Positions 57,954-64,000 of a stretch of DNA of 64,000 nucleotides are shown piece by piece. A model generated the notes under the pieces. It searched no databases. It worked only from the letters and a program-made list of their open reading frames with translations, and was not told the origin of the DNA. The DNA comes from Rhodococcus_F sp040656415 (lineage in GTDB: Bacteria; Actinomycetota; Actinomycetes; Mycobacteriales; Mycobacteriaceae), in contig NZ_JBFAMC010000001.1 of assembly GCF_040656415.1 (NCBI RefSeq), positions 806,001 through 870,000 on the forward strand, written 5' to 3'. Within the stretch, counting starts at the first letter, position 1. Every line of letters starts with the position of its first letter. The translations under genes were made by a program, and so were the position numbers.

Positions 57954-59271
57954 GATAGTCGTCAGGATCGAGGGCGCGCTTGATCGCCCACATTGCGCTG
58001 ATGTCCGCGTGGCTGCGCGCGAAGTCGAGATAGTTCCGCTTGTGGGCCCCGACGCCGTGTTCGGAGGCGATCACACCTCCGTGATCGCGGATCAGTTCCG
58101 TCACCGGGCGGTACAGAACGGACTCGTCGAGGCAGCGAAGCACGTTGAGGTGTACGTTCCCATCGGCGATGTGGCCGAACAGCACCGGGATCGCGCCTTC
58201 TGCTCGGTCTGCCACCAGTGCGACGACCTCGTCGACAAACGCGGCGATGGCGTCGAGGGGGAGCGCGGCGTCGAACTTGACAGGGGCACCGAACAATTGG
58301 ACCACCTCGGCGAAGGCGTCGCGCGCCGCCCACACTCGGGCCCGGCCCGCAGGATCCATCCCGACGGCGGGTTCGTCGTCAGGATCGCACCGTTGCAGGG
58401 CCTCGGCCAACTCCTCCGTGCAATCGCATGAGCCCTCCATCTCCACCAGCAGATACCACGGCAGTTCGGCGGGAACCGCGAATCCCAGCCGGGAGGAGGC
58501 CAATTCGAGGCCGCGGCCATCCAGCAGTTCCACCGCGTCTACGCCGTCGAGGCGTCGTAGCACCCGAACGGCTTCGATGAGCCGCGACAGGTCCGCGAAG
58601 CCTGCGAGAGCGGCCACGCAATGTCCCGGGGCTCGGTGGAGCGCGAGGTCGACAGCGGTGATCACGCCTAGTGTGCCTTCGCTGCCCGTCCATAGCGCAG
58701 ACATGTCGTATCCGCAGTTCTCGGCACCCACCCGCCTCCGGCGTCTGACGATCGTGCCGTCGGGAAGTACCACTTCGAGACCTAGCACCTGGGCGGCCAT
58801 GTGCCCGTACCGCACGGTGTGGAGACCGCCCGCGTCTGTCGCCACCATCCCCCCGATCGTCGCGGAGTCCCGCGAGGCGATGTCGACGCCGAACCGTAGA
58901 CCGGCCGGGGTCACGGTTCGCTGGAGCGTGGCCAGGGTGACGCCGGCACCGACGCTGATCCGAAGCTCGTCGCCGTCGACGTCGCCAACTGAGGTCAGCC
59001 TTTCGGTGGACAGCAATACGTCGTCGTGTTCCGGAACGGTCCCCGCCTCGAGGCCGGTTCGGCCACCCTGCACAGTGACCTTGGCTCCTGCCCGACGGCA
59101 GATGCTCAGGACCGCCGAGACTTCTGCGGCATCGGCAGGCCGGACGAGTGCGCTTGCCCACCCGTGGTAGCGAGTGGTGTGGTCGGTGGCGCGGGCGGCC
59201 AGCACGTCGGGGTCCGAGTTCACGAACCGTTCTCCGACGGCGTCGGCTAGCGCCGATCGCAGCGGGTCCAC
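57907..59271 (-). CDS. FAD-binding oxidoreductase, glycolate/D-lactate dehydrogenase (GlcD) type
   Basis: A 454-residue flavoprotein. The FAD_binding_4 domain shows VLSICRRAGAKVTVQGGRTG, FGVDIASRDSATIGGMVATD, LHTVRYGHMAAQVLGLEVVL and LWTGSEGTLGVITAVDLALH. The C-terminal FAD-oxidase domain ends PVLFGHIADGNVHLNVLRCL and GVIASEHGVGAHKRNYL, the conserved metal/substrate histidines (GHxxDGNxH, EHGxG). It oxidises a 2-hydroxy acid such as D-lactate, glycolate or D-2-hydroxyglutarate. GTG 59271 with TACGAT six bases upstream is chosen; the reading to 59391 is antisense to the enoyl-CoA hydratase start. Confidence 0.87.
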   Translation of the reverse strand: MDPLRSALADAVGERFVNSDPDVLAARATDHTTRYHGWASALVRPADAAEVSAVLSICRRAGAKVTVQGGRTGLEAGTVPEHDDVLLSTERLTSVGDVDGDELRISVGAGVTLATLQRTVTPAGLRFGVDIASRDSATIGGMVATDAGGLHTVRYGHMAAQVLGLEVVLPDGTIVRRRRRVGAENCGYDMSALWTGSEGTLGVITAVDLALHRAPGHCVAALAGFADLSRLIEAVRVLRRLDGVDAVELLDGRGLELASSRLGFAVPAELPWYLLVEMEGSCDCTEELAEALQRCDPDDEPAVGMDPAGRARVWAARDAFAEVVQLFGAPVKFDAALPLDAIAAFVDEVVALVADRAEGAIPVLFGHIADGNVHLNVLRCLDESVLYRPVTELIRDHGGVIASEHGVGAHKRNYLDFARSHADISAMWAIKRALDPDDYLNPAVMFPDWLRQPN

Positions 59272-59283
59272 ACTTCGATCGTA
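59272..59283 (-). promoter_or_regulatory. Predicted -10 box of GlcD-type gene (leaderless)
   Basis: On the minus strand TACGAT (59283-59278) lies 6 bases before GTG 59271. The divergent hydratase gene begins only 40 bases away. Confidence 0.5.
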
Positions 59284-59311
59284 GGCGCGAACGGTGTGGC
59301 ACTCTGGCGAC

Positions 59312-60115
59312 ATGACAGAGCCTGCCGCCACACATCCCACCCGACTCGACCGTGTACGCACCGACGCCGGCGCCGAAATCGCGATACTCACTTTCGCCCA
59401 TGGTCAGCTGAATCTCTTCGACCAGTCGATGTTCGATGCCCTGCGGACGGATGTCGCCACTCTTGCCGAGAATCCGCCGCGGGCGGTGCTGTTGCGCGCC
59501 GAGGGAAAAGTGGTATCGGCTGGAGTTGACGTGAACCTCTTCAACGGTTTGGCCGCGGAGTCGGCGGCCAGCCTATGGCAGGAGTTGTTTGCTTCGATCT
59601 GCCACCGTCTCGAGCAGTTGCCGTGTCCCGTCGTGTACGCAGCGCATGGCTTGACGCTGACCGCAGCCTTCGAGATCGCACTCGCCTGCGACATCATCCT
59701 TGCCGCTCCGCAGGCGAAGTTCGGTCTCGTCGAGAACGTCGTCGGACTCACACCATCGATGGGTGGGCCGCAGCGCCTGGCCGAGCGCGCGGGATCCGGT
59801 CGTGCCCGTGAGTTGGTCATGACCGGCGATCTATACGATGCCGCGACTCTGCAGAGTTGGGGTGTGGTCAACGCTGTCCATGAGGACGTCGACTCTGCGG
59901 CACGCGCACTCACAGCACGGCTCGCAGACGGACCGACCCGCGCGCACGATGCCACGAAGCAGATCATTTCCGCGTGGCGGTCGGGTGGAGTCGCTCACGC
60001 CGATTCGATCACTCCCGATGTGTCGGCTGCGTTGTTTGCGACCGACGACCTTCGTGGTGCGGTACGCAGTTTCCTCGACGTCGGACCGGGCAAGGCGACC
60101 TACCAGGGACGCTAG
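59312..60115 (+). CDS. Enoyl-CoA hydratase/isomerase family protein
   Basis: A 267-residue crotonase-fold protein. The oxyanion-hole strand is VLLRAEGKVVSAGVDVNLFN. The helix HGLTLTAAFEIALACDIILA and FGLVENVVGLTPSMGGPQRL carry glutamates at both usual catalytic places (AFE and LVE). RARELVMTGDLYDAATLQSW is the family C-terminal signature. The G in SAGVDV sits where hydratases have SAGxDL, which fits a hydratase or isomerase acting on CoA thioesters. ATG 59312 is chosen. The AMP-binding gene follows 94 bases later on the same strand. Confidence 0.87.
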   Translation: MTEPAATHPTRLDRVRTDAGAEIAILTFAHGQLNLFDQSMFDALRTDVATLAENPPRAVLLRAEGKVVSAGVDVNLFNGLAAESAASLWQELFASICHRLEQLPCPVVYAAHGLTLTAAFEIALACDIILAAPQAKFGLVENVVGLTPSMGGPQRLAERAGSGRARELVMTGDLYDAATLQSWGVVNAVHEDVDSAARALTARLADGPTRAHDATKQIISAWRSGGVAHADSITPDVSAALFATDDLRGAVRSFLDVGPGKATYQGR

Positions 60116-60209
60116 GGGTCTTCCGCACCCTGCCCTATATTGTGATCTGCGTCTCATATAGTTGTGGCACCGTTCCGGTCGCTCAGCAGTGTCATCAGCG
60201 GAGGTGCAG

Positions 60210-61388
60210 ATGCTGTCGTCTCTCGTCGAGTACCCGTGCCATGGTGCTTTCTTCCGTGACGACAGGGTGGTCCGTGCTCGGGATGGCATCCTCCGGTACG
60301 GCGGGCTCAACCCCTCGCTCACAGAACTGCTCGATGTTGCCGTGCATCGCTATGCAGGCCGGGTCGCCGTTGAGGAGGACGACGGTCGATCGCTGACGTT
60401 CTCGCAACTGTGGGCGGCGGCGGCGCGGATAGCAGGCGGACTGAAGGAGAGGGGCGTCGAGATCGGCGACCGTGTCGCCGTCCGCCAGTCCATGGGGCTG
60501 GGCTGGGTCGAGGCTTTCATCGGTGTACTACTGGCCGGCGGTGTACCTGTCGGTATCAGTCCGGCGCTCGACGACGCTCAGAGCGAATGGGTGATTGCCG
60601 ACAGTGGATCGGTGCTGATCCTCGACGGTGAAATGCCGGACGGTGTCTCGTACATCGACGACGGTGCCGGCCCGGAGGAGTTGGTGCTGCTGTCGTACGC
60701 GCCCGACGCATCGGGCTCTCTGAGGGGCGTAGAGCTGAGCAACGAGAATCTCCTGTCGACCATCGAATCCGTGGTTCATGCGCGCGGTTTCAGCGACGAG
60801 GGGTTGCGAAACCTGCTGGTCGATCCTGAACTGCACACGGTCGGATCGCTTGTCGAACTACTGTCGACGCTGGTAGTCGGTGGAACGGCCCTGCTGACTG
60901 CGAGCCGAGATGTGGTCACCTGGCGGGGGACCGGAGCGGATGTGCTCACCGCGGCACCCACGGTTCTGGTACAGGCCGCGGAGAACTCCAAGGCGGTGAA
61001 CTTCGTTCGCCGAACGTTGCGCTGGATCGACTACAGAGGTGTCGGCCTGTCCGCTGACCAGGCGCGGTTACTGCATCGGACCTTCCCGGATGCGAAACAC
61101 TTCCTTTGCTGGGGCATGACCGAGACCTGTGGCGCGGGCTTGGCGTTGCCCGACGAGTGTGCTGTCACACACGCGGGAAGTGTCGGCATCGCCTTCGGCG
61201 GTATGGAAGTGGCGTTGTTCGGCCCTGACGCTGCCCGCGGATACGGTGAATTGCTATGTCGTGGACCGGGAGTGATGCGTGGATACTGGAACAGACCGGA
61301 GGTCACAGAGAAGTGTTTCACGGGTGACTGGTTCCACACCGGCGACACCGCGTGTATCGACAGCGACGGCTTCGTCCGTATCGTCTGA
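60210..61388 (+). CDS. Truncated AMP-binding (acyl-CoA synthetase-like) protein lacking P-loop and C-domain
   Basis: A 392-residue protein related to FadD/acyl-CoA ligases, which normally have 500-550 residues. The N-domain is recognisable (LTFSQLWAAAARIAGGLKER, GVEIGDRVAVRQSMGLGWVE; HFLCWGMTETCGAGLALP; GYGELLCRGPGVMRGYWNRP; FHTGDTACIDSDGF). The ATP-phosphate loop, normally YTSGTTGxPKG, reads SYAPDASGSLRGVELS with the Thr/Gly-rich core and PK lost. The protein ends FVRIV just before the hinge, so the C-terminal lysine domain is absent. Ligase activity is unlikely; it may be a pseudoenzyme or a decaying gene. ATG 60210 has CGGAGG upstream. Confidence 0.78.
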   Translation: MLSSLVEYPCHGAFFRDDRVVRARDGILRYGGLNPSLTELLDVAVHRYAGRVAVEEDDGRSLTFSQLWAAAARIAGGLKERGVEIGDRVAVRQSMGLGWVEAFIGVLLAGGVPVGISPALDDAQSEWVIADSGSVLILDGEMPDGVSYIDDGAGPEELVLLSYAPDASGSLRGVELSNENLLSTIESVVHARGFSDEGLRNLLVDPELHTVGSLVELLSTLVVGGTALLTASRDVVTWRGTGADVLTAAPTVLVQAAENSKAVNFVRRTLRWIDYRGVGLSADQARLLHRTFPDAKHFLCWGMTETCGAGLALPDECAVTHAGSVGIAFGGMEVALFGPDAARGYGELLCRGPGVMRGYWNRPEVTEKCFTGDWFHTGDTACIDSDGFVRIV

Positions 61389-61431
61389 TGGCGACGTCGC
61401 CGGCAAGGCAGTGAAAAGGCAGGTAATACCC

Positions 61432-62397
61432 GTGAGTTCTCCAGTCGCCGAGTTGCACATGCACATCGAGGGATCTCTCGAACCCGAGTTGATCTTCGAG
61501 ATGGCCGAACGGAACTCCGTGCAGCTGCCTTACAAGGACCTCGACGATCTTCGCTCGCGGTACGCGTTCACCGACCTGCAGTCCTTTCTGGACCTCTACT
61601 TCGCCAACATGCAGGTGCTACGGACAGCCCAGGACTTCGCCGACCTCACCCGCGCATACTTCGCGAGGGCATCGTCCGCGGGGGTCGCGCACGTCGAGTT
61701 CTTCTTCAACCCGCAGGCCCATGTCAATCGGGGTGTTCCGCTGCAGGAGGTAGCCGACGGGATCATGGACGCGGTGGCGGCCAGTGAGCGGGAGTTCGGC
61801 CTGAGCAGTGCCGCTATTGCCGCGATTCTGCGTGACCGCCCGGTGCGTGAAGCGGAAGAAGTATTTTCGGAGATCATCCGATTGCGCACGCCGATCATCG
61901 GTCTGGGCCTGGACTCGGCCGAGGTCGGGTACCCGCCGTCGCTGTTCGAGGATGTGTTCGCCCGCGCGCGCTCGGAGGGGTTGCACGTCGTGGCCCACGC
62001 AGGGGAGGAGGGTCCGCCGGAGTACATTTGGCAGGCGCTCGATCTCCTCGGCGCCGAGCGTATCGACCACGGGGTCCGGGCGCTGGAGGACCCCGCCCTG
62101 GTATCCCGGTTGGTCGACGAGGAAGTGCCGTTGACGGTGTGCCCGCTGTCGAATGTGAGGCTGTGCGTTGTCGACTCTCTGTCCGATCACCCGCTGCGAA
62201 GCATGATGGAGGCGGGGTTGCTGGTGACAGTCAATTCCGATGACCCCGCGTACTTCGGCGGATACGTGGATGAGAACTTCAGCCAGCTGAGGGACCAACT
62301 CGGTCTTACAAACGAGGAGCGGGAGACGTTGGCACGCAACTCGATAAAAGCCTCGTTTGCGAGCGACGCGAGAAAGGCGGAACTCCTGCGCCGCTGA
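61432..62397 (+). CDS. Adenine/adenosine deaminase family protein (adenine deaminase-like)
   Basis: A 321-residue zinc amidohydrolase. ELHMHIEGSLEPELIFEMAE supplies the HxH zinc ligands, VAHVEFFFNPQAHVNRGVPL, LHVVAHAGEEGPPEYIWQAL (HAGE catalytic pair), AERIDHGVRALEDPALVSRL and LLVTVNSDDPAYFGGYVDEN (SDDP) follow. The FNPQAH-RGV and IEGSLEPEL wording is the adenine deaminase (Aah1-like) subgroup, which makes hypoxanthine, rather than classic adenosine deaminase; this is from family memory. GTG 61432 has AAGGCAGG eight bases upstream. It lies 43 bases after the AMP-binding gene and converges on the lactone oxidase. Confidence 0.86.
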   Translation: MSSPVAELHMHIEGSLEPELIFEMAERNSVQLPYKDLDDLRSRYAFTDLQSFLDLYFANMQVLRTAQDFADLTRAYFARASSAGVAHVEFFFNPQAHVNRGVPLQEVADGIMDAVAASEREFGLSSAAIAAILRDRPVREAEEVFSEIIRLRTPIIGLGLDSAEVGYPPSLFEDVFARARSEGLHVVAHAGEEGPPEYIWQALDLLGAERIDHGVRALEDPALVSRLVDEEVPLTVCPLSNVRLCVVDSLSDHPLRSMMEAGLLVTVNSDDPAYFGGYVDENFSQLRDQLGLTNEERETLARNSIKASFASDARKAELLRR

Positions 62398-62440
62398 CGA
62401 TCGGGCTTACGGACCGCAGGCAGGCATCTTGTGAGTTGGA

Positions 62441-62486
62441 CGCGGCCGACGACCCAGGACTGAACTGACCCGGGTCGTCGGCCGCG
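62441..62486. terminator. Bidirectional terminator between convergent genes
   Basis: CGCGGCCGACGACCC (62441-62455) pairs perfectly with GGGTCGTCGGCCGCG (62472-62486) around a 16-base loop. It lies between the deaminase stop and the lactone oxidase stop. There is no T run. Confidence 0.78.
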
Positions 62487-62509
62487 ATCGCACTACCGAT
62501 CAGAGGGCA

Positions 62510-63826
62510 TCAGTTCCCGAGGACCTGGCGCAGGTACGCGTTGCCGAACACCCTTTCCGGGTCGTACTTGTCGCGCACGGCGATGAACTCGTCGAAGTTC
62601 GGATACGTCGGACGCAAGTCGTCTGCGGTACGGCTGTTCATCTTGCCCCAGTGTGGTCGGCCATCCACTTCCCGAGCGATGGCTTCGACCGCGCTGAAAT
62701 AGGGCTCGTGGTCTCGGCGGTGGTACTGGTGGACCGCGATGTATGCGGTATCGCGTCCGTTCGCCGTCGAGAGCCATACGTCGTCGGCGGCGGCGAATCG
62801 GATCTCGACAGGGAACGCCACCGTGAAGTCCGACTTCTCCACCCACCGGTCGATCGACGCGAGTGTCTCCGGAAGTGCCTCGGCGGGAATTGCGTACTCC
62901 ATCTCCCGGAATCTCACACGCCGTTCCGATGCGAAGACACGATAGCTGCGGTCCGTGAACTCGCGCGCGCTCAAGGCGCGTGAGGACACACGATTGATCC
63001 TGGGAATCGCAGACGGTGCGAGGGTTGCGACTCGGTTGATGCCTTCGAATACGAGGTTGGAGAGCAGTTCGTCGTCGATGTATGCGCGCACCGGATGAAT
63101 CGGCGACGGCGGAATGTCACCCGAAAGCCGGGTGTTGCGCTTCGTCAGCACGCGGCGGGTGTGGGGGAACCAGTAGAACTCGAAATGGTCGACGGTGTCG
63201 CGGTCGTGGTCGAGCCGATCCAGAGTCGCGTCCAGTGACTCGGGGGCCTCGACGGCATGCAACATGTACTTGGGAACACACCGGATCGTGGCCTTCGATA
63301 TGATCCCGATCGCGCCGAGCCCAAGACGTCCTGCTTCGAACAGCTCGGGGTTGTGTGTCGGAGAACAGTCCACCACCGAACCGTCCGCCAGTACGATCTG
63401 CAGTGCGGCGACCTGCGTGGCCAGACCCCCGAATCCAGCTCCTGTGCCATGGGTTCCGGTGGACAGCGCGCCCGCGAAGGACTGCACATCGATGTCGCCG
63501 AGATTGATCATGGCAAGGCCGAGTTCCCAGAGCTGCTCATTGAGGGCGCGAAGCCGAGTGCCTGCGAACACGGTGACGAGGGCGCCGCCCTCCTCATCAG
63601 GGATCACGGAGTCGACCCCGGTGAGGGCGTCGAGGCTGACGAGGATGCCATCGGTGACGGCGACCCCGGTAAACGAGTGTCCAGCCCCAACGGCCTTGAC
63701 GGACTGTCCCTGACGTGCGGCGCCCGCGACTAGCGCGCTCAACTCTTCTACCGATCGCGGAGTTGCGATGTGCTGTGGGTTTGCGGTCTCGGTGCCCGCC
63801 CAATTGCGCCATGTGTTTTGTGCCAT
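62510..63826 (-). CDS. Aldonolactone oxidase/dehydrogenase (L-gulonolactone / D-arabinonolactone oxidase family)
   Basis: A 438-residue VAO-family flavoprotein. ATPRSVEELSALVAGAARQG leads into KAVGAGHSFTGVAVTDGILV, the GHS motif where related enzymes attach FAD covalently to histidine. INLGDIDVQSFAGALSTGTH and GTGAGFGGLATQVAALQIVL complete the FAD domain. The C-terminal ALO domain has PVEIRFAAADDVWLSTANGR and the conserved HWGK (RPHWGKMNSRTADDL). Actinobacterial members (Rv1771-like) act as gulonolactone dehydrogenases using cytochrome c; others oxidise xylitol or alditols. ATG 63826 is the start, with an 18-base palindrome upstream. Confidence 0.87.
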   Translation of the reverse strand: MAQNTWRNWAGTETANPQHIATPRSVEELSALVAGAARQGQSVKAVGAGHSFTGVAVTDGILVSLDALTGVDSVIPDEEGGALVTVFAGTRLRALNEQLWELGLAMINLGDIDVQSFAGALSTGTHGTGAGFGGLATQVAALQIVLADGSVVDCSPTHNPELFEAGRLGLGAIGIISKATIRCVPKYMLHAVEAPESLDATLDRLDHDRDTVDHFEFYWFPHTRRVLTKRNTRLSGDIPPSPIHPVRAYIDDELLSNLVFEGINRVATLAPSAIPRINRVSSRALSAREFTDRSYRVFASERRVRFREMEYAIPAEALPETLASIDRWVEKSDFTVAFPVEIRFAAADDVWLSTANGRDTAYIAVHQYHRRDHEPYFSAVEAIAREVDGRPHWGKMNSRTADDLRPTYPNFDEFIAVRDKYDPERVFGNAYLRQVLGN

Positions 63827-63840
63827 TCGTCAATAATGAA

Positions 63841-63858
63841 CTTGGACGCTCGTCCAAG
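63841..63858. promoter_or_regulatory. Palindromic operator between lactone oxidase and tetR genes
   Basis: CTTGGACG-CT-CGTCCAAG is a perfect 18-base palindrome with 8-base arms, placed 15 bases upstream of ATG 63826. It would overlap the -35 region of the oxidase promoter (TTGGAC on the minus strand). Form and position fit a binding site for the divergent TetR protein. Confidence 0.7.
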
Positions 63859-63917
63859 CAAGAGCGGGGGGGTGGTCTGGTCTCCGTGTCGCTCGCAGCC
63901 GCGGGCGGGGCAGGTTC

Positions 63918-63929
63918 TACGATCGAGGG
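63918..63929 (+). promoter_or_regulatory. Predicted -10 box of second tetR gene (leaderless)
   Basis: TACGAT (63918-63923) lies 6 bases before ATG 63930. GAGGG directly before the ATG is too close to serve as a normal ribosome site. Confidence 0.45.
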
Positions 63930-64000
63930 ATGCTGAACAGGCTTCCTGCAGATGAACGTCGTGCCCAGCTTGTCGAGTCCGCGTTGACCATCGCCGAGCA
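63930..64000 (+). CDS. TetR-family regulator, N-terminal start (partial)
   Basis: The last 71 bases open a gene beginning MLNRLPADERRAQLVESALT then IAE. The pattern RRAQLVESALTIAE is the first helix of the TetR DNA-binding domain. The rest is beyond the window. It is divergent from the lactone oxidase gene with a palindromic operator in the 103-base gap, so control of that gene is likely. Confidence 0.72.
   Translation, partial: MLNRLPADERRAQLVESALTIAE

Noticed and set aside
1..64000. Mobile elements, CRISPR arrays, tRNA and rRNA genes
   Set aside because: No transposase motifs, flanking inverted repeats with target duplications, regularly spaced repeats, T-arm-like GGTTCGAATCC or rRNA-like sequence were seen in the intergenic regions. 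A tRNAscan and ISfinder search would be decisive.

Overview
The window is chromosomal DNA from a high-GC, mycolic-acid actinobacterium, most likely Rhodococcus or a close relative. Three things support this. The first ~14 kb keeps the Mycobacterium tuberculosis Rv1208-Rv1232c gene order (gpgS end, DivIVA-like, tag, DUF3117, glgM, glgC, O-methyltransferase, sigE, rseA, htrA, tatB, mrp, transglycosylase, DUF1003, MgtE_N/CBS). The kgd gene encodes the fused mycobacterial-type 2-oxoglutarate decarboxylase/dehydrogenase. The rest is rich in Baeyer-Villiger-type monooxygenases and TetR regulators. No rRNA, tRNA, CRISPR array or insertion sequence was found.

Layout. 1-15.9 kb: conserved core for glycogen/maltosyl-phosphate synthesis, envelope stress (sigE-rseA-htrA) with a recognisable sigma-E-type promoter, Tat export, Fe-S carrier Mrp, two tandem secreted transglycosylases, and a translationally coupled PRC/MgtE_N/CBS plus DUF1003 pair. 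15.9-21.1 kb: an MFS exporter, a SUFU-domain protein, a PHP phosphoesterase with a small membrane protein, and a malic enzyme preceded by a hairpin-rich 369-bp intergenic stretch. 21.1-25.7 kb: a four-gene glycine-betaine/choline-type ABC importer and a divergent second binding lipoprotein. 25.7-29.9 kb: a BVMO-SDR-esterase operon divergent from a TetR gene across overlapping palindromes. 29.9-33.7 kb: kgd. 34.2-37.9 kb: a three-subunit molybdenum hydroxylase (xanthine dehydrogenase family).

38-47.1 kb: a lipoprotein pseudogene with two lesions, a two-gene ABC-2 exporter, a glutamate decarboxylase with histidine-rich ends, an EthA-like monooxygenase, a PhoD phosphatase, and a decayed arsenic locus (acr3 remnant followed by two intact arsC genes). 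47.2-53.9 kb: a conserved hypothetical, then a LacI regulator, an SDR sugar/polyol dehydrogenase and a divergent FrcK-like kinase/ABC sugar importer operon; three perfect LacI-type operators lie between the divergent units. 54-64 kb: a glutathionyl-hydroquinone-reductase-like protein, a GNAT protein, a PadR-DHA2 exporter operon, an FAD lactate/glycolate-type dehydrogenase, an enoyl-CoA hydratase, an AMP-binding protein lacking both its P-loop and its C-terminal domain, an adenine deaminase-type enzyme, and an aldonolactone oxidase divergent from a second TetR gene cut by the window end.

A recurring feature is TANNNT followed by 6 or 7 bases and then the start codon at eleven gene starts, which predicts many leaderless mRNAs. 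All product names come from reading motifs and from memory of the families; no database search was run.
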